This document shows, piece after piece, positions 15,987 to 16,212 of a stretch of DNA of 16,212 bases (within the stretch, counting starts at the first letter, position 1; each line of letters begins with the position of its first letter). The position numbers and the translations under genes are program-made. Source of the DNA: Chitinophaga pinensis (GTDB taxonomy: Bacteria > Bacteroidota > Bacteroidia > Chitinophagales > Chitinophagaceae). The DNA is taken from NCBI GenBank assembly GCA_943331145.2, contig CALQKL020000023.1, positions 1 to 16,212 of the forward strand. The letters are read 5' to 3'. The notes beneath the pieces were generated by a model. The model saw only the letters and a program-made list of their open reading frames with translations. It did not search any database and was not told the DNA's origin.

Positions 15987-16019
15987 AAGCCCTGCTTTAT
16001 TGCGGGGCTTTCTTTTGTT
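15987..16019 (+). terminator. Terminator of the PorP/SprF-like gene
   Basis: AAGCCCTGC (15987-15995) pairs with GCGGGGCTT (16002-16010) with one G-U wobble and a six-base loop, followed by TCTTTTGTTT. It lies 89 bp past the stop codon. The 295-bp region from here to the next gene otherwise holds only a short heptamer repeat. Confidence 0.85.
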
Positions 16020-16025
16020 TGAAAA

Positions 16026-16046
16026 TGTTTGGTGTTTGGTGTTTGG
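16026..16046. repeat. Three tandem copies of TGTTTGG
   Basis: Three exact heptamer copies sit just after the PorP/SprF-like terminator. The last copy overlaps a small GTGTTT-GGA-AAACAC hairpin (16039-16053). No function is evident; a replication-slippage tract in a spacer is the simplest reading. Confidence 0.6.
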
Positions 16047-16192
16047 AAAACACTTCCAACATTAAACCAGCTATGTGATTTAAACACATTGCTATCAAGC
16101 ATCCAGTAACCATCTTTTATTATTTTTTCTTAATTTGATGATTTTTTAATAATTGCTAACTAACTTGCGTTAAAATTTTAAAACAATATAAC

Positions 16193-16212
16193 ATGTCATT
16201 ACAAATCGGAAA
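16193..16212 (+). CDS. Start of a further gene (only about six codons visible)
   Basis: An ATG at 16193, after an A-rich leader, opens a frame reading MSLQIG to the window edge. The position, 183 bp past a terminator, and the A-rich upstream sequence are as expected for a real start. The residues would suit the N-terminus of a peroxiredoxin, but six codons are far too few to name a product. Confidence 0.35.

Overview
The window is AT-rich bacterial DNA from a member of the Bacteroidota, most likely the Chitinophagales/Sphingobacteriia side; the lineage call is inferred from protein character only. The indicators are a type IX secretion (T9SS) type B sorting domain on a giant PKD-repeat protein, a PorP/SprF-family partner, a Bacteroidota-style FabI, a Nif3 gene followed by a coiled-coil zinc-ribbon gene, the lack of Shine-Dalgarno sequences, and one start-proximal TAnnTTTG-like promoter box. 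No tRNA, rRNA, CRISPR array, transposase or phage gene was seen.

Left part (1-9145): mainly housekeeping genes, nearly all on the minus strand. In transcription order from the right these are a Nif3-family metal protein and a C4 zinc-ribbon coiled-coil protein (ending in a strong terminator), recN followed 61 bp later by fabI (ending in a near-perfect terminator), then ahcY (SAH hydrolase, own terminator), and a TatD-family hydrolase translationally coupled to tcdA, with pdxJ running off the left edge. The one plus-strand gene here is an Lrp/AsnC regulator divergent from ahcY. The shared 113-bp gap holds two copies of an AT-rich palindrome that could be its operator. A compact three-hairpin palindromic repeat lies between the regulator and fabI. 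A small odd segment open in two frames lies between ahcY and tatD.

Right part (9231-15897): cell-surface genes on the plus strand. A small lipoprotein is followed by a 1601-residue secreted protein made of 15 PKD domains, three further Ig-like modules and a T9SS type B C-terminal sorting domain. A PorP/SprF-family outer-membrane protein follows 260 bp later. Each of the last two has its own terminator. The pair reads as a T9SS substrate with a dedicated outer-membrane partner, the arrangement known for SprB/SprF of gliding flavobacteria. The giant protein is probably a long, disulfide-stabilised adhesin or surface filament. The final 20 bases begin another gene.

Nothing here is a clearly new defence or metabolic system. 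The most distinctive items are the PKD giant/SprF pair with its regular cysteine pattern, the three-hairpin repeat, and the dual-frame intergenic segment.
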